From: Pontibacter beigongshangensis
Lineage (GTDB): Bacteria; Bacteroidota; Bacteroidia; Cytophagales; Hymenobacteraceae
Direction of reading: 5' to 3'
Length of the DNA: 40,517 nucleotides
NCBI RefSeq assembly: GCF_014332515.1
Contig: NZ_VFSD01000033.1
Location: 1 to 40,517 of the forward strand
Below, in pieces: positions 17,531 through 26,900 of this stretch. Below the pieces are notes generated by a model. That model saw nothing but the letters and a program-made list of their open reading frames with translations, did not search any database and was not told the DNA's origin. Numbering within the stretch: position 1 is the stretch's first letter; each line of letters begins with the position of its first letter. A program made the position numbers and the translations under genes.

Positions 17531-18242
17531 CCAACTGCTTGCAGGGATTGCCTTTTGCCTGCTCTGCAGCACCGGCACCAGCCTCTATGCCCAGGATAGC
17601 CTGGCCGCAGGGCAGGTGCCGCTGGTGGTGCGCCTCCCCGACCCCGACAAGCTGGAGGCGATGCGTGCCGACAAGGATTTCCTGTACCACGAGGTAGTGC
17701 AGCAGGATGACTCCTTCTGGAAACAGCTGCGGCACAAAATCGGGCGGTGGCTGGAAGAAACATTTTACAAAGGCAGGGCAAGCGGCTTCTGGGAATTCCT
17801 GATTTACGTGCTTCTCACCGTAATTGTGGTGTTCGTTTTTGTAAAGATGCAAAAGGTAGGCCTGTCTGAGCTTATCAGCCGCAAAGCTGCTCCGGCCCCG
17901 CTGCCTTACCACGTGGTAGAGGAAAACATTCATGAACTGGCCCTGGATGTGCTGATAGAGGAAGCCATCAGAAAGCAGGAACTCCGGAAAGCTATTCGCC
18001 TGCACTACCTGCAAAGCCTGAAAAAGCTCACAGACGCCCACCTGATACACTGGCTGCCGGGCAAGACAAACCGGAGCTATATTGCCGAAATTCAGCACCC
18101 TGCCCTCCGGCGGGAGTTTGAGCAGCTTACCAGCATGTTTGAGTACGTGTGGTATGGCGGCGCAGGCCTTGGAACCGAGCTGTTCGACACAGCCCGAAAT
18201 GAGTTTATGCAGTTCGACAACCTGATAAAGCAACACGCATGA
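17514..18242 (+). CDS. DUF4129 family protein
   Basis: A 242-residue protein with an N-terminal signal peptide (MKAIISQLLAGIAFCLLCST...), an exported segment to about residue 95, one transmembrane helix (about 97-117) and a C-terminal DUF4129 domain. The domain shows EEAIRKQELRKAIRLHYLQSL and LTSMFEYVWYGG, the usual conserved pieces. DUF4129 often accompanies transglutaminase or MoxR/DUF58 genes; its activity is unknown. Its stop overlaps the next start as ATGA. Confidence 0.85.
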   Translation: MKAIISQLLAGIAFCLLCSTGTSLYAQDSLAAGQVPLVVRLPDPDKLEAMRADKDFLYHEVVQQDDSFWKQLRHKIGRWLEETFYKGRASGFWEFLIYVLLTVIVVFVFVKMQKVGLSELISRKAAPAPLPYHVVEENIHELALDVLIEEAIRKQELRKAIRLHYLQSLKKLTDAHLIHWLPGKTNRSYIAEIQHPALRREFEQLTSMFEYVWYGGAGLGTELFDTARNEFMQFDNLIKQHA

Positions 18243-19447
18243 AAGGGTATCGCCGCTATATCGCCCTCATTGTGCTGCTCTTTGCAACGCTGCTCCTGCT
18301 CGACTATTTCCGTCCGAAACCTGTGGACTGGACCCATAGCTACTCCAGCAAGGAAAAAATACCGTTTGGCACCTATGCCCTGTTCACCTTGCTGCCCGAC
18401 ATGTTTAAGGGGCAGCCAGTGGAGCAGGTCCGGCAGCCCATTTACAACCAGTTGCAGGACAGTACGCTGGCCGGCAACTATATCTTCATAAACGAAGAGT
18501 TTATGGCCGATAGCCTGGATGTAAACCTGCTGCTGGATTTTGCGAACAGAGGCAACCAGGTATTTATTGCAGCCGAGTGGTTTGCAGGCCAGCTCGAGGA
18601 CACGCTGCATTTTACCACCGACAGCCACTCCAGCATGCGCCCCGACACCACCGCCATGCGGTTTACGGGCACGGCAACAGCTAAAAGCTTTGTTTACCCG
18701 GCCAACAATTATGCTTATTACCTACAGGTAGCAGACAGCATCCCCCATGAGGTGCTTGGGCGGAACAAAGCCGGGAAGCTCAATTTTATGCGGGTGCCGT
18801 TTGGTGCAGGCTCCTTCTTTATCAGTTCTGTGCCACTGGCTTTTACAAATTATGAGCTGCTAACCCTGGCTGAACCTGCCTATGCTGCCACGGCCCTTTC
18901 CTACCTGCCGGTGCAGCCTGTTTTCTGGGATGAATACCAGAAACAAGGGCAGCAGGCAAACCGCTCTGTGTTTAGTGTGCTGCTACACCATGAGCCCTTG
19001 AAATGGGCCTATTACCTGGCGCTTTTTTCTTTGGTGCTGTTCGTGCTTTTCAAGAGCAAGCGCACGCAACGCATCATACCTGTTATAGAGCCGCTACGCA
19101 ACACCACCCTCGATTTTGTAAAAGTGGTAGGCAGCCTTTATTTCAACAACGGCAACCATAAAAACATCGCGCTGAAAAAGATCGCCTACTTTATGGAGTA
19201 TCTGCGCACGCACTACCACCTGGCCACCAACGACTGGAACGAGGAGCTGCGCGAGCGGATAATAGTTAAAACAGGAGCGGACACAGAACTGGTCAGCCAC
19301 CTGTATAAGCAAATAGAGAGCATCCGGAGCAGCAACTGCATATGCGAGCAGACCCTGATGCAGCTCAATAATTACCTCGAAGATTTTTACAGACAGACAA
19401 TAGCAAGGCCCACAGCCGACTCGAACGCATGGAAGAAGAAGTATTAA
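18239..19447 (+). CDS. DUF4350 family membrane-anchored protein
   Basis: A 402-residue protein with one N-terminal helix (about 7-22, IALIVLLFATLLLLDYF), an exported DUF4350 domain (about 40-235; TLLPDMFKGQPVEQVRQPIY and GNQVFIAAEWF) and a second helix at about 260-278. A cytosolic C-terminal part ends the protein. DUF4350 resembles GATase-like/ABC-accessory folds, but no catalytic residues can be assigned. Start and stop both overlap neighbouring genes (4 bp and 19 bp), marking it as a core member of this operon. Confidence 0.85.
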   Translation: MKGYRRYIALIVLLFATLLLLDYFRPKPVDWTHSYSSKEKIPFGTYALFTLLPDMFKGQPVEQVRQPIYNQLQDSTLAGNYIFINEEFMADSLDVNLLLDFANRGNQVFIAAEWFAGQLEDTLHFTTDSHSSMRPDTTAMRFTGTATAKSFVYPANNYAYYLQVADSIPHEVLGRNKAGKLNFMRVPFGAGSFFISSVPLAFTNYELLTLAEPAYAATALSYLPVQPVFWDEYQKQGQQANRSVFSVLLHHEPLKWAYYLALFSLVLFVLFKSKRTQRIIPVIEPLRNTTLDFVKVVGSLYFNNGNHKNIALKKIAYFMEYLRTHYHLATNDWNEELRERIIVKTGADTELVSHLYKQIESIRSSNCICEQTLMQLNNYLEDFYRQTIARPTADSNAWKKKY

Positions 19448-20421
19448 CATCCGTACAGGAAAACAAAACAGATTACAGTTCCCTGCACCAGGCCATACGC
19501 GCCATTAAACAGGAGCTGCACCAGATTATTGTGGGGCAAGACCAATTGATTGAGCTGCTGCTTGTGGCTATGCTTGCCGATGGGCACGTGCTGATAGAGG
19601 GAGTGCCCGGCGTAGCCAAAACCCTTACCGCCAAACTACTGGCCCGCACGGTGCAGGCAGACTTCAGCCGGATTCAGTTTACGCCCGACCTGATGCCCTC
19701 TGATGTGCTGGGAACCTCTGTTTTCCACCCCGGCACCGCCACTTTCGATTTTAAGAAAGGGCCGATCTTCGCCAACATTGTGCTGATAGACGAGATTAAC
19801 CGGGCTCCGGCAAAAACCCAGGCTTCCCTGTTTGAGGTAATGGAAGAGCAGCATATTACCCACGACGGAACGCTTTACACTTTGGCAGCGCCCTTTGTAG
19901 TGCTGGCCACGCAAAACCCGGTGGAGCAGGAAGGCACCTACCGACTGCCCGAAGCGCAGCTCGACCGGTTTATGTTTAAGGTACTCGTAGATTACCCCAG
20001 CCTGGCAGAAGAAATTAACATACTGGAAATGCAGCACCGGGGCGCTGACCTGAAGCAGGACCTGGAACGTGTGCAGCCTGTGCTATCTTCTGAGCAGCTG
20101 CTGGAACTGCGGCAGGCGGTGCAGGCCGTGCACCTCGACCGGAAACTGATCGAATACATTGCCCAGCTGGTTGGGGAGACAAGGGTTAGCAAATCGTTGT
20201 ACCTGGGGGCCTCCCCGCGTGCCTCCATTGCCCTGATGAACAGCTCCAAGGCCCTGGCTGCCCTGCGCGGACGTGGCTTTGTAACCCCGGAAGATATTCA
20301 GGAGCTGGCGCCAACCGTACTGCGCCACCGCATCCTGCTGACCCCGGAACGCGAAATGGAAGGCATTACGCCAGATGATGTCGTAAAACAGATCGTTCAG
20401 AAAATAGAAGTGCCGCGGTAA
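19429..20421 (+). CDS. MoxR family AAA+ ATPase
   Basis: A 330-residue AAA+ protein. Walker A is GVPGVAKT (58-65), Walker B is IVLIDEINRAP with Asp121-Glu122, and sensor region ATQNPVEQEGTYRLPEAQLDRF follows near 160-180, all hallmarks of MoxR. MoxR proteins act as chaperone-like ATPases that mature partner proteins, usually with DUF58 or VWA proteins encoded next door. Here the DUF58 gene is next but unusually far away (448 bp), separated by an inverted-repeat-framed insert whose left arm overlaps the last moxR codons. Confidence 0.93.
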   Translation: MEEEVLTSVQENKTDYSSLHQAIRAIKQELHQIIVGQDQLIELLLVAMLADGHVLIEGVPGVAKTLTAKLLARTVQADFSRIQFTPDLMPSDVLGTSVFHPGTATFDFKKGPIFANIVLIDEINRAPAKTQASLFEVMEEQHITHDGTLYTLAAPFVVLATQNPVEQEGTYRLPEAQLDRFMFKVLVDYPSLAEEINILEMQHRGADLKQDLERVQPVLSSEQLLELRQAVQAVHLDRKLIEYIAQLVGETRVSKSLYLGASPRASIALMNSSKALAALRGRGFVTPEDIQELAPTVLRHRILLTPEREMEGITPDDVVKQIVQKIEVPR

Positions 20422-20616
20422 GGCGGCGCCCTTCAAATTAAAAATTAGAAATTTAAAATTAGAAATGGCAGTGTACGCTGCTATTCCTAAGCCAAATCAA
20501 ATGAGGTATGTCCAATAATAGAAGCGGAGGAGCACAATATGTTTCCAATCTCCAAACCAACCAATTAACACCTAAGTCATTTAATTATTTAACAAGCAAA
20601 AAGAAGCAACCCGCAA

Positions 20617-20676
20617 TTAAATTATTCTAATTAAAAAGGCCCTTCCGGGCTATCTTCTTCTGCTGATGCTGCTGGT
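20617..20676 (-). repeat. Dispersed intergenic repeat, copy 9
   Basis: On the minus strand: CAGCAGCATCAGCAG leader, core GCCC-GGAA-GGGC, then CTTTTTA and ATTAGAATAATT. The core stem differs from other copies yet still pairs, suggesting compensatory change. It is antisense to the surrounding operon. Confidence 0.85.
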
Positions 20677-20735
20677 CCGTTTTGCATGCGACAGAATTTA
20701 GTTTTGTTCTCCTACTTACTTCGAAAATTATTGTG

Positions 20736-20799
20736 CCTCCCTGGGAGGTTCAAAGCGGCCAGAGGCCGCGGAATAGGAGTCACGAGCGAGAACTCTCGC
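20736..20799. repeat. Three tandem palindromes
   Basis: CCTCCCTGGGAGG (20736-20748), GCGGCC-AGA-GGCCGC (20755-20769) and GCGAGA-AC-TCTCGC (20786-20799) follow each other within 64 bp. Each would form a 6-bp hairpin. Confidence 0.75.
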
Positions 20800-20869
20800 G
20801 CCATGGGTAATGTTTAATTTCTAATTTCTAATTTTTAATTTTTAATTCGGCACCGCCGTACCGTCCTCC

Positions 20870-22201
20870 ATGCAGTTTATCCGAAGCCTTTACTTTACCA
20901 ACCGTCTGTATTGGAGCCTGGCCGCGACAGTGTGCCTGTTTGTGCTTTCCTTTTTTCTGCCGCTGCTGCTGGTGCTGGCTAAAATGGCCTTTTGGGTGCT
21001 GCTGGGATTAATTATGCTCGACCTGCTCCTGCTTTACCGGACCAGGGAAGGAGTGTTTGCCAGCCGCAGTATGCAGGAAAAATTATCGAACGGCAGCGAC
21101 AACGACATTTACCTGTACCTGGAGAACAAGTACCACTTTGCCTTAAAGGCCGAGGTGATCGATGAGCTCCCCTTCCAGTTCCAGCACCGCAACAACCTGT
21201 TCCGGGCTCACATCCCGAAGGGGCGCACGCATATAATCCAGTACACCGTCAGGCCAACCAGGCGGGGCAGTTATAACTTTGGTGCCATTAATGTGTACGC
21301 CATGGGGCTGCTGCAGCTCCTAAAACGTCGCTACCGCTTTGCACAGGACCAGGAGGTGCCGGTGTACCCTTCTTTTATCCAGATGAGGCAGTATGAGCTG
21401 CTGGCAGTTTCTAACAGGCTGCACGAAGTAGGTGTGAAACGGGTAAGGCGCATCGGGCACAGTTCAGAGTTTGAGCAGATCCGCCCCTACGTAGCCGGTG
21501 ACGACCAGCGCACGATCAACTGGAAAGCATCGGCACGCCGGCCGGAGCTGATGGTAAACAGCTACCAGGACGAAAAGTCGCAGCAGGTATACTGCCTGAT
21601 CGACAAAGGCCGCGTGATGCAAATGCCTTTTGCCGGCCTGAGCCTGCTGGATTATGCCATCAATGCCTCGCTGGTCATTGCTAATATTGCCCTCAAAAAG
21701 CAGGACAAGGCGGGCATTATCACCTTCTCCAACACCATCAGCCATGTGCTGCCGGCCCAGCGCAAACCCGACCAGATACGGCGCATTATGGAGTTGCTCT
21801 ACAACCAGAAAACAAGGTACCAGGAAACGGACTATGAGCGACTCTACATTACAATTCGCCAGAAGCTGACGCAGCGCAGCCTGTTGCTGCTGTTCACCAA
21901 CTTCGAGACGCTGAACGGCTGCAAACGCCAGCTGCCTTACCTGCGCGCCCTGGCACGCCACCACCTGCTGGTAGTCGTCTTTTTTGAGAACACAGAGCTG
22001 CAGGCCCTGCTGCACAAGCAGGCCACCAATACGCAGGGGGTTTATACCAAAGCCATCGCCCAGAAATTTGATTATGAGAAGCGCCAGATCGTGAAGGAAC
22101 TGCAGCAACACGGCATTCTGAGCATTCTCACGCCACCGGAACACCTCACCATCAACACCATTAACAAGTACCTCGACCTAAAGGCACGCGGCATGATCTG
22201 A
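20870..22201 (+). CDS. DUF58 domain protein, MoxR partner
   Basis: A 443-residue protein with two N-terminal transmembrane helices (about 14-32 and 34-55), a beta-rich domain, and the DUF58 signature around 188-245 (RRIGHSSEFEQIRPYVAGDD, then QRTINWKASARRPELMVNSY). The C-terminal part is VWA-like (YCLIDKGRVM, LLLLFTNFETLNG). DUF58 proteins are the typical partners of MoxR ATPases and are thought to sit at the membrane. It is the last gene of the operon that starts at SpoIIM, although the 448-bp insert before it may attenuate or separate its expression. Confidence 0.9.
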   Translation: MQFIRSLYFTNRLYWSLAATVCLFVLSFFLPLLLVLAKMAFWVLLGLIMLDLLLLYRTREGVFASRSMQEKLSNGSDNDIYLYLENKYHFALKAEVIDELPFQFQHRNNLFRAHIPKGRTHIIQYTVRPTRRGSYNFGAINVYAMGLLQLLKRRYRFAQDQEVPVYPSFIQMRQYELLAVSNRLHEVGVKRVRRIGHSSEFEQIRPYVAGDDQRTINWKASARRPELMVNSYQDEKSQQVYCLIDKGRVMQMPFAGLSLLDYAINASLVIANIALKKQDKAGIITFSNTISHVLPAQRKPDQIRRIMELLYNQKTRYQETDYERLYITIRQKLTQRSLLLLFTNFETLNGCKRQLPYLRALARHHLLVVVFFENTELQALLHKQATNTQGVYTKAIAQKFDYEKRQIVKELQQHGILSILTPPEHLTINTINKYLDLKARGMI

Positions 22202-22222
22202 CAGCGAATGTAGCTTCTCCGC

Positions 22223-22259
<37 letters not shown>

Positions 22260-22283
22260 TTAAGGTGATGATCAAAGGTACGT

Positions 22284-22324
22284 AGCAGCAGAGCCTCAGG
22301 AGGGGCATTTTCATTCAAATAATT
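22284..22324 (+). repeat. Dispersed intergenic repeat, copy 10
   Basis: AGCAGCAGA leader, core GCCTC-AGGA-GGGGC, ATTTTC and ATTCAAATAATT. Similarity to copy 4 continues beyond the usual end (ACTGA, then GGCTTGATGGGCAACAGG at 22357-22374). Confidence 0.85.
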
Positions 22325-22628
22325 ACTGAGTTTTATCTGCTGATTGTTGGTTTTATGGCTTGATGGGCAACAGGAATTTTCATGAGAAGTGCCCCCGCCG
22401 CGAGTTTTCAACTCGCGCCATTTAAAACCACGAGCTGAAAGCTCACGGCAGCAAAAGACTGATTTTTTTCTTAGAGGGCATATCTCTCTCCTAAAAGCTA
22501 ACCTCTCAAATAATGCTGGCCTCCATTCTGTCAGATCTTTTCAGGATAACAGAAAAGGGAGAACTCCGTTATTAGGAGTTTTTGGTGATTCGGGCTTAAC
22601 ACCGGCATGCCACCAGGCACGAAGGCTG

Positions 22629-22742
22629 TCACATAGCTTCCCCCAGGTGCTCCTCGTCAGAGAGGGTAGACCTGGTGAGGAGCTCCCGGAGCCGCTCAAT
22701 ATGTACTTTCATTTCTTCGGCCCGTTCTTACTGTAGTGAGAT
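22629..22742 (-). pseudogene. Cut-off C-terminal tail of the CheB-like gene
   Basis: In the same frame as the CheB-like gene and directly after its TGA (22743-22745) come ISLQ, a second stop TAA (22728-22730), then ERAEEMKVHIERLRELLTRS and a further stretch ending at 22629-22631. From memory of the family, ERAEEM-x-VHI-x-RL is a normal CheB-type C-terminal helix. It is therefore a remnant of a longer ancestral protein, separated by two nonsense codons. Both stops are one C-to-T change from sense codons (CGA, CAA). A sequencing error is less likely because two changes are needed. Confidence 0.7.
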
Positions 22743-23666
22743 TCATCGCTTGTTGTTCTGATTGCCTTCCGCCTTCGATATGTTCAGCAGGATGTTGCGT
22801 CGCTCTTCCAGGGTGCGCATGGCTACCCAAAGCGTTTCTTCCAGGCTGTTCGACATGCCCAGCAGGAGCATATCCTGGGTATAGGCGTGGCCGGAGTGGC
22901 ATCTGAACCGGGACACGTTCCCGGCCTTGGATACTTCCCATAAGCCGCCTCCGCAGTCCGGGCAACTGTACGGCGACCGCTCCCCCAAATTCTCTAAGTC
23001 TTCAATACTCGTCATAGTACTGTTTCTCATGATACGTTCCACAATCTGCACTTCCTGCCATATGTCTGTTGGCACTGCCACACCAGCAGGTACTGGCTTC
23101 TGCACAAGCCGGAAAAGTATATCCGCCATCTCATGCAGCGGCACTACATGGTCGGTGCGTACCTGCCGTACCACATCCAGGGGAAGCTGCGGGTACTCGG
23201 CATCTGCCGGGTCCTGCACCACCGTCTGCCCACCGCTCCGGGCAATCGACTCCATGCCATCTACCCCATCACTCATAAAGCCCGTTAAGATAACCCCTAT
23301 CACACCGGCGCTATGATAGCCTGCTGCCGACCGAAAGAGCGGATCTATAGAGGGCCTGAACTGGTTTTCGCGTGGCCCACGCACTATCAGCACCTGCTCT
23401 TCGTTGAGGAGCAGGTGCCTGTCGGCCGGGGCCATGTAAATGGTGGCCGGCAGGATCGGGTCCAGATCTTCGGCTATTTTACAGGTTAGTGCGGTATGCT
23501 GACTCAGGCGGTTTACCAGGAACTGGGTAGAAGAGTCTGCACTCAGGTGCTGCACCACAAATATGGAGGCTGGGAAATCGGCCGGCAATTTCTCTACCAG
23601 CTGGCACAAGGCCTGCATGCCGCCAGCTGATGTCCCGATGACTATAATCCGTTTATTTTCGCGCAT
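22743..23666 (-). CDS. Stand-alone CheB-type methylesterase with zinc-ribbon tail
   Basis: A 307-residue protein holding the CheB catalytic domain without a receiver domain. Ser13 (GTSAGG), His40 (VVQH) and Asp133 (GFMSDGVDG) fit the CheB Ser-His-Asp triad. Such enzymes remove methyl groups from, or deamidate, chemoreceptor glutamates; without a receiver domain or chemotaxis neighbours the substrate is unknown. Residues about 235-262 carry YSCPDCGGG and RFRCHSGHAY, a zinc-ribbon-like module. A GTG at 23672 adds two residues; I chose the ATG. The protein is truncated by two in-frame stops relative to its likely ancestor. It is divergent from the CheB/CheR hybrid kinase. Confidence 0.87.
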   Translation of the reverse strand: MRENKRIIVIGTSAGGMQALCQLVEKLPADFPASIFVVQHLSADSSTQFLVNRLSQHTALTCKIAEDLDPILPATIYMAPADRHLLLNEEQVLIVRGPRENQFRPSIDPLFRSAAGYHSAGVIGVILTGFMSDGVDGMESIARSGGQTVVQDPADAEYPQLPLDVVRQVRTDHVVPLHEMADILFRLVQKPVPAGVAVPTDIWQEVQIVERIMRNSTMTSIEDLENLGERSPYSCPDCGGGLWEVSKAGNVSRFRCHSGHAYTQDMLLLGMSNSLEETLWVAMRTLEERRNILLNISKAEGNQNNKR

Positions 23667-23924
23667 ATCCACAGCCTTTCTAAAATCACCTTAATCCTTT
23701 TACTTAAGCCCCCCTTCGGCCAATGGTTAATGTTAACCAGACTGCCACCCCGAAACAAGTTAAAGTACATACGTACTTATACGTCCTTTGCAGGAGCTTC
23801 CCACGTATATGCAGGTACCTATGCTGATACTTCTTGTCGATTTATTTCAACCGGATATAAATTGGTAAATTGGCGAACAATCAGAAACCACTCGAATCAG
23901 GGCCATCTGAAAAATATTCCGGGC

Positions 23925-26900
23925 ATGACAAAAGCAGCAAAGAAAGATATTGAGCAGAAGCAGGCATTCACCACAGCCAAGAAGGCCTCCAGTGAGTTTT
24001 ATATAATAGGAATCGGGGCTTCGGCGGGTGGTTTGCAGGCGCTTGGCTCCTTATTCAACCATGTGCCGCACGATAGCGTGGCGTACGTTATTGTGCAACA
24101 CCTCTCCTCGGAGCACCGCAGCTTTTTAAAGGAACTTCTAAAGCCACATTCAAAGCTGGAGATACTGGAGGCTCAGCCAAATATGCTCGTTGAGCCAAAC
24201 AAGGTCTATGTTATTCCCAACAACAAAGAGCTTACCATCAAAAACAACCAGCTGCACCTGGCAGAAAAGTCGTTTCAGGACCGCTCCAAAACGATTGACG
24301 TGTTCTTTAAATCATTGGCCGCTGATAAAGAGCAAAGAGCCGTAGGCATCATTCTCTCCGGCACTGGCACCGATGGCACCGAGGGTGTGGTGGCCATAAA
24401 AAAGGCGGGCGGCATGGTGATTGTGCAGGACCCCGAAACCGCCAAGTTTGATGGCATGCCACGCAACGCTATCAATACCGGACACGTTGATTTTGTGCTG
24501 GAGCCGGCGTTAATGCCGCACGAGATTTTTAACTATGTAAAGGTAACGCCCATTGCCAGCCAGCTAACCGAACTGGTCAACACCGACAACGATTCCTCCT
24601 TCTTCCTGATCATGGACATGATCCACGACCGCACCGGCATCGACTTCAGCAACTACAAACGGCCAACCATTATCTTGAGGATCAGCAGGCGCATGGCCAC
24701 CTGCAATGTAAACACCCTGGTAGACTACCTCGACTACCTGAACCTGCACCCCGAAGAAATTGAGGTCCTGAGCAAAGAGTTCCTGATTGGCGTGACCAGG
24801 TTTTTCAGAGATGAGGAAGCCTATAAAATAATAGAACAGCAGGTTATTCCTGCGCTGATTGATGGAAAAAGCAGATCGGAGCAACTGCGCGTATGGGTGG
24901 CAGGCTGCTCTACCGGCGAAGAAGCCTATTCCCTGGCCATCCTGATACGGGAGTACCTGGACAAGGCTAAAAAAGAGCTGGAAGTAAAGATTTTTGCCTC
25001 TGATATAGACCGTGAGGCCCTGGAGTTTGCCGGCAAAGGCCTGTACCCGCAGCGGAGTGTGAGCGAGGTATCGGAGGAGCGCCTGAGCGAGCACTTTGTG
25101 AAGGAGGAAGGCCGGTTTTGGGTGTGCCAGCGGGTCAGGCGCATGGTTATTTTTGCCCCGCACAACGTGGCCAACGATCCGCCCTTCAGAAAAATAGACC
25201 TGGTGAGTTGCCGCAACATGCTCATTTACCTCAACCCGCTGCTCCAGAAAAAAGTGATCGACAAGTTCCATTATGCCCTGCGCGTAGGTGGCTACCTGTT
25301 TCTGGGGTCCAGCGAAAGTTTGGGAGAGCTGACGAGCTTTCGTGATATAAATAAAAAATGGAAAATATTCAGGAACGATGAGCCTGCCCGCTCACTTGGC
25401 ATGGAAGCCTTTGCCAGCAACAACCTGAGCAAACGAACCCAGCCCGGAAGCATTCCGGGCTTTACGCGCGACCTGTCGAGCAAACAACTCATGCAACAGA
25501 ATTTCAATGAGTTGCTGAACCAAACCATGCTGGAAGCCTATGGGGCCGCCGCGCTTTATGTAGATGAGCAATACGAAATACTGCATGGGGTGGGCAGGTT
25601 TAAAAGTTACCTGTACTTGCCAGAGCAGAACTTTACGCTTAACCTGCTAAAACTTGTGCCCCCCAGTCTAGCCTCCAGCCTGGGGTCTATGCTTCGCAAG
25701 GCGGCCCGCGAAAACCAGATGGTGGAGGCAAACGGGATTCAGGTGCGCAATGGCAACTCCATGCGCTACCTTAATGTGGTGGTGAAGCCGTATACCAGCG
25801 ACAACAAACTGCACCAGAAGGCGCTGCTGGTTCTCTTAACCGAAGCCAAGGCTCCCATAGAGTTAATGATAAGCCACGAGGCCATCGCTGCCGACAACCA
25901 CGACGAAAACCGGGTACAGGAGCTCGAAACGGAGCTGCAGCACACCAAAGACGACCTGCAGGCGGTAGTGGAGGAACTGGAAACCTCTTACGAGGAGTTG
26001 CAGAGCACCAACGAGGAACTGCAGTCGCTCAATGAGGAGCTGCACACCATCACTACCGAGCACCAGTACAAGATAAAGGCGCTCATGGAGCTCGACGATG
26101 ACCTGAACAACTACTTCAGGAGCACCGACATCGGCCAGATCTTTGTGGACCGGAAACTGATCATCCGGAAATACACACCCGCCGCTGCCCGCCTTATAAA
26201 CCTGATCGAAAGCGATATTGGCCGGTCTATTTTCCAGATTTCCAATAACCTGCTGTACGAAGACCTGATAGAAGATCTCCGGCTCGTGATCAGCAACAAC
26301 AGTACCGTAGAAAAAGAGGTGCAGGACAAACACGGCATGTGGCACCAGATGCGCATTTTGCCTTACATTACCCAAGACCATAAAATAGATGGCGCCATTA
26401 TTATCTTTATCCAGATAAACGAGATCAAAACCCTGCACCTGATGCAGGCAGGTATCCTGGATAGCTCCCCTAATGCCATTGTAGCCTTAAAATCTGTCCG
26501 GAACCGCACGCACGCCATCATCGATTTCAGGTTGTCGGTAGTTAACAAGAGGGCGCAGGAGATGCTGGGGCAGTCAGAAAACACGTTATTGCACTGTTCG
26601 CTGCGTAAGGTGTGGCCGTATATTCTGGAGCAGGGCATGTTTGAGAAGTTTGCAGAGGTAGTAGAAACCGGAACACCGCTGGAAGTGGAGCAAATGCAAC
26701 TCCACAACCAGGACGAGCACTGGCTGCATATCGTCGCCGTAAAATTGGACGACGGGCTGGTGCTCACGCTGCACAACTTAACAGAGCGCAAGCTGTATGA
26801 GCAGGAACTGAAAAGGCAGCAGGAAGAGATCCGCAGTCATGCAGAACGCTTCCGTACCTTGCTCGAAGCCGTACCGCATATTACCTGGACCAACCTGCCC

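Larger units (their letters stand above)
20415..20866. repeat. Inverted-repeat-framed insert between moxR and DUF58
   Basis: The left arm (about 20415-20466) and the reverse complement of the right arm (about 20808-20866) share CGGTA-x-GGCGG-x-GCC followed by AATTAAAAATTA and further A/T-rich matches over about 50 bases, with small gaps. The left arm starts in the moxR stop region and the right arm ends just before the DUF58 start. The interior contains repeat copy 9 and three tandem palindromes. No gene is present. Confidence 0.7.
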
